Shown: piece after piece, positions 6,062 to 7,816 of the stretch | Numbering within the stretch: position 1 is the stretch's first letter | How the letters are laid out: each line of letters opens with the position of its first letter | Origin: Flavobacteriales bacterium UBA4660 | GTDB taxonomy: Bacteria; Bacteroidota; Bacteroidia; Flavobacteriales_D; Sanyastnellaceae | Direction: 5' to 3' | Assembly (NCBI GenBank): GCA_002405435.1 | Contig: DHLU01000236.1 | Coordinates: 1-7,816 of the forward strand | Length of the DNA: 7,816 nucleotides | Translations under genes and position numbers: made by a program | The notes under the pieces: generated by a model | What the model was told of the DNA's origin: nothing | The model's input: only the letters and a program-made list of their open reading frames with translations | Database searches by the model: none

Positions 6062-7738
6062 TCAGCGCACGACCTGCACAGAACCTTCGAGCGTATCTCC
6101 GGCGCCGCCACCGCAAAGGGTAGCATACTGCACAACGTAGTAATAGGTGCCGGCATTGACTTCCGAGGCATCCCATCCCCTGCTGGTACTTTCAAATACC
6201 ACTCCGCCCCAACGGTCAAAGACCTGAATGCTGAAGGAAGAAAACAGGGCCAGCACATCAAACTCAGGTGCATTGCTGAGGAATGGTTTCCAGCGCTCAT
6301 TGCGGTTATCACCGTTCGGGGTCACAATGTTGGGGAAACGAAGCAGCGAGGCATCGAAAGTGACCTCTTCGTCATTGATTACTGTGGACGAGGCCGTCTC
6401 TGAACAGCCCGTTGCCGTGTTGGTGGCTGTCACCTGATAGGTTCCGGGCGCATTGACGAGCGGAGTAGCTGAATTGGCGCCCGACACAATATTGCCGTCG
6501 CTGGTAGTCCAAGCCCAAACCACATCCTGCGGAGGCACCACCGAAGCACCCGTGAGTGATACATTCGGCTGCACACAACTGATGGTGTCGTTGGCCGCAG
6601 GAAGGACGGAAATCGGACTGTCGGGCACTTCCACCTCCGTCTCCAGGGCGCAGTCTGCCGCGTCGGTAATCAGCACGGTGTAGGTACCGGCATCGAGGTT
6701 ATTCACCTGCAGTCCGATCTGAGTAATGCCATCGAGCGTGAGCACATAAGGGGATGTGCCGCCGGAGATATTGACTATACTGAGAGCGCCATCCTCTCCG
6801 TTGCAGGCGGTTTCAAAATCAACCTCATAAGTCATGGGCAGGGCCACAGGGAATCCGAATGAGCCCTGGCCGAGGTTTCCGCAGATGTCTTCCACCTGGC
6901 CGTTGAGGTTTGTAATCATGATTTCGTAGCCACCGCCCGTCGTAATCTGGTTGCTGAGGGTCAGTATGAACGTATTGTCCATAGTGGCAGTACCACCCGC
7001 CAGCGGCTCCACGGCAGCCACGCCATACGTGCCTCCGGTGCCCGTGATCACAAAATCCTCGATGTGCACGCTGCTGACAATCACCGGTTCGCTGAATACG
7101 ATCGTAAGTTCTGTATTGGCACAGTTGACGTCAGCACTGATAATAACCGGAGGCAATTCATCGAAGAGGGAAGCAGTGCTTTGACCGAAATCAATGGTGT
7201 AGCCCTGCGTGCTGTTGCTCCAGTTCATCACCACCAGCGCGAACGTCTGGCCCTCCTCTACGGGAAGATCAGCGTTGAAGGGAGGACCATTAAGGTCACC
7301 CGGACCGTTGGAGTCTCCGGTGCCGCCAAGGGCTGTGGAAATACCGGTGGGACCTACCGGGGGATTAAGGGTTCCCCAGGAATTGCAACTCACCTCGGGT
7401 GAGGGGCCGCCTTCAAAGATGCCTTCACAACCGCCGAAGGAAATGTCAAAAAGTGCCCAGTCGTAGTCGGCATTCAGGTCGTTGGGCGTGATGACGAAAC
7501 TCAGCAGACCATCTTCCTGCACCGTAAAAGTGTACCAAACACTTCCCCACTCCGTATTCAGGTTACATACACCCGTCCATTCGAATATGTCACCGGTAGA
7601 AATCGGCGCTTCATCCTGCTCATAGAAGTCCTGACACAACGGCACCGCGTTGATGCAATCGCTGTTTTGGGCAAAGAGAGTCTTGGCACCAAAGACAAAA
7701 AGACCTGAAATAATGAGCAGATTCAGTGCTGTTTTCAT
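6062..7738 (-). CDS. Secreted multidomain surface protein with SprB-type repeat and T9SS type B C-terminal sorting domain
   Basis: A 558-residue protein. Residues 1-23 are a signal peptide (cleavage near LFAQ-N). Residues 26-190 are a Cys-containing beta-rich domain (CINAVPLCQD, WGSVWYTFTV, YDWALFD, FALVVMNWSNS) of the kind found at the N-terminus of many Bacteroidota gliding-associated proteins. Residues 193-300 resemble a bacterial Ig-like Big_5/SbsA-type domain (LTIVFSEPV, DICGN). Residues 303-371 are an SprB-type repeat (ACNGEDGALS, SGGTSPYVL, AGTYTVLITDAADC). Residues 376-455 are a module of the type repeated in the lectin protein. Residues 460-558 are the sorting domain (FPNIVTPNGD, WKPFL, IQVFDRWGG, GTYYYVVQY). 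No catalytic motif is seen; an adhesive or structural surface role is inferred. No PorP/SprF-type partner, often encoded beside type B cargo, is in the window. The gene has its own upstream promoter-like box and ends 5 bp from the lectin gene stop, tail to tail. Confidence 0.88.
   Translation of the reverse strand: MKTALNLLIISGLFVFGAKTLFAQNSDCINAVPLCQDFYEQDEAPISTGDIFEWTGVCNLNTEWGSVWYTFTVQEDGLLSFVITPNDLNADYDWALFDISFGGCEGIFEGGPSPEVSCNSWGTLNPPVGPTGISTALGGTGDSNGPGDLNGPPFNADLPVEEGQTFALVVMNWSNSTQGYTIDFGQSTASLFDELPPVIISADVNCANTELTIVFSEPVIVSSVHIEDFVITGTGGTYGVAAVEPLAGGTATMDNTFILTLSNQITTGGGYEIMITNLNGQVEDICGNLGQGSFGFPVALPMTYEVDFETACNGEDGALSIVNISGGTSPYVLTLDGITQIGLQVNNLDAGTYTVLITDAADCALETEVEVPDSPISVLPAANDTISCVQPNVSLTGASVVPPQDVVWAWTTSDGNIVSGANSATPLVNAPGTYQVTATNTATGCSETASSTVINDEEVTFDASLLRFPNIVTPNGDNRNERWKPFLSNAPEFDVLALFSSFSIQVFDRWGGVVFESTSRGWDASEVNAGTYYYVVQYATLCGGGAGDTLEGSVQVVR
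6470..6499 (-). repeat. Right arm of a perfect 30-bp inverted repeat
   Basis: Encodes DGNIVSGANS (residues 414-423) of the minus-strand protein, beginning exactly at codon 414. It is identical in sequence and reading phase to 5121-5150 in the lectin gene, on the opposite strand. Confidence 0.9.
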
Positions 7739-7816
7739 GGTTTTCGCTGGTTAAATTTTGGAGGGTTGAGGGCGAAGGTAAATATATTCGGTCAGTTTGG
7801 ACACACCGAGCCGGCC
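7739..7816 (-). promoter_or_regulatory. Upstream region of the minus-strand T9SS protein gene, with a -7-like box
   Basis: Minus-strand TACCTTCG at 7780-7773 matches TAnnTTTG in all but one fixed position and would give a leader of about 30 nt. The leader contains the A/T-rich AAAATTTAA, in keeping with the weak, A-rich translation signals of Bacteroidota rather than a Shine-Dalgarno. No -33 element was recognised. No other gene is visible at the right edge. Confidence 0.4.

Overview
The window looks like chromosomal DNA from a Bacteroidota bacterium, probably a relatively GC-rich gliding or surface-attached member (a Saprospiria, Chitinophagia or Flavobacteriia relative). Three things point there: two large secreted proteins end in the gliding-motility-associated C-terminal domain that serves as a type B sorting signal for the type IX secretion system (T9SS); one of them carries an SprB-type repeat; and several genes are preceded by copies or near-copies of the Bacteroidota -7 promoter box TAnnTTTG. 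Phylum is confident, lower rank is a guess.

Layout from left to right: (1) the 3' part of a conserved Bacteroidota protein of unknown function, entering from the left edge and carrying an in-frame TAG at 34-36; (2) on the minus strand, a small Smr-domain protein (576-1166), divergent from (3) an exported serine hydrolase of the beta-lactamase/esterase class with a C-terminal DUF3471-like domain (1225-2787). The two divergent -7 boxes are perfect inverted copies of each other. (4) A tRNA-Arg(ACG) at 2946-3019, followed by a good hairpin terminator; (5) a short-chain dehydrogenase (3110-3820); (6) a secreted L-type lectin plus Ig/PKD-like repeats plus T9SS domain protein (3864-6056); and, converging on it with only 5 bp between stop codons, (7) a second T9SS-secreted multidomain protein on the minus strand (6062-7738).

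Genes 1-5 look like ordinary, individually promoted housekeeping or accessory genes; there is no obvious multi-gene operon. The most interesting part is the convergent pair 6/7. They share a repeat module and the C-terminal sorting domain, and one module carries a perfect 30-bp inverted repeat (5121-5150 versus 6470-6499) in the same reading phase in both genes. Recombination across it would swap the 3' ends of the two surface proteins in frame. Whether this is a real invertible switch, a gene-conversion tract, or only a trace of module duplication cannot be decided from one sequence.
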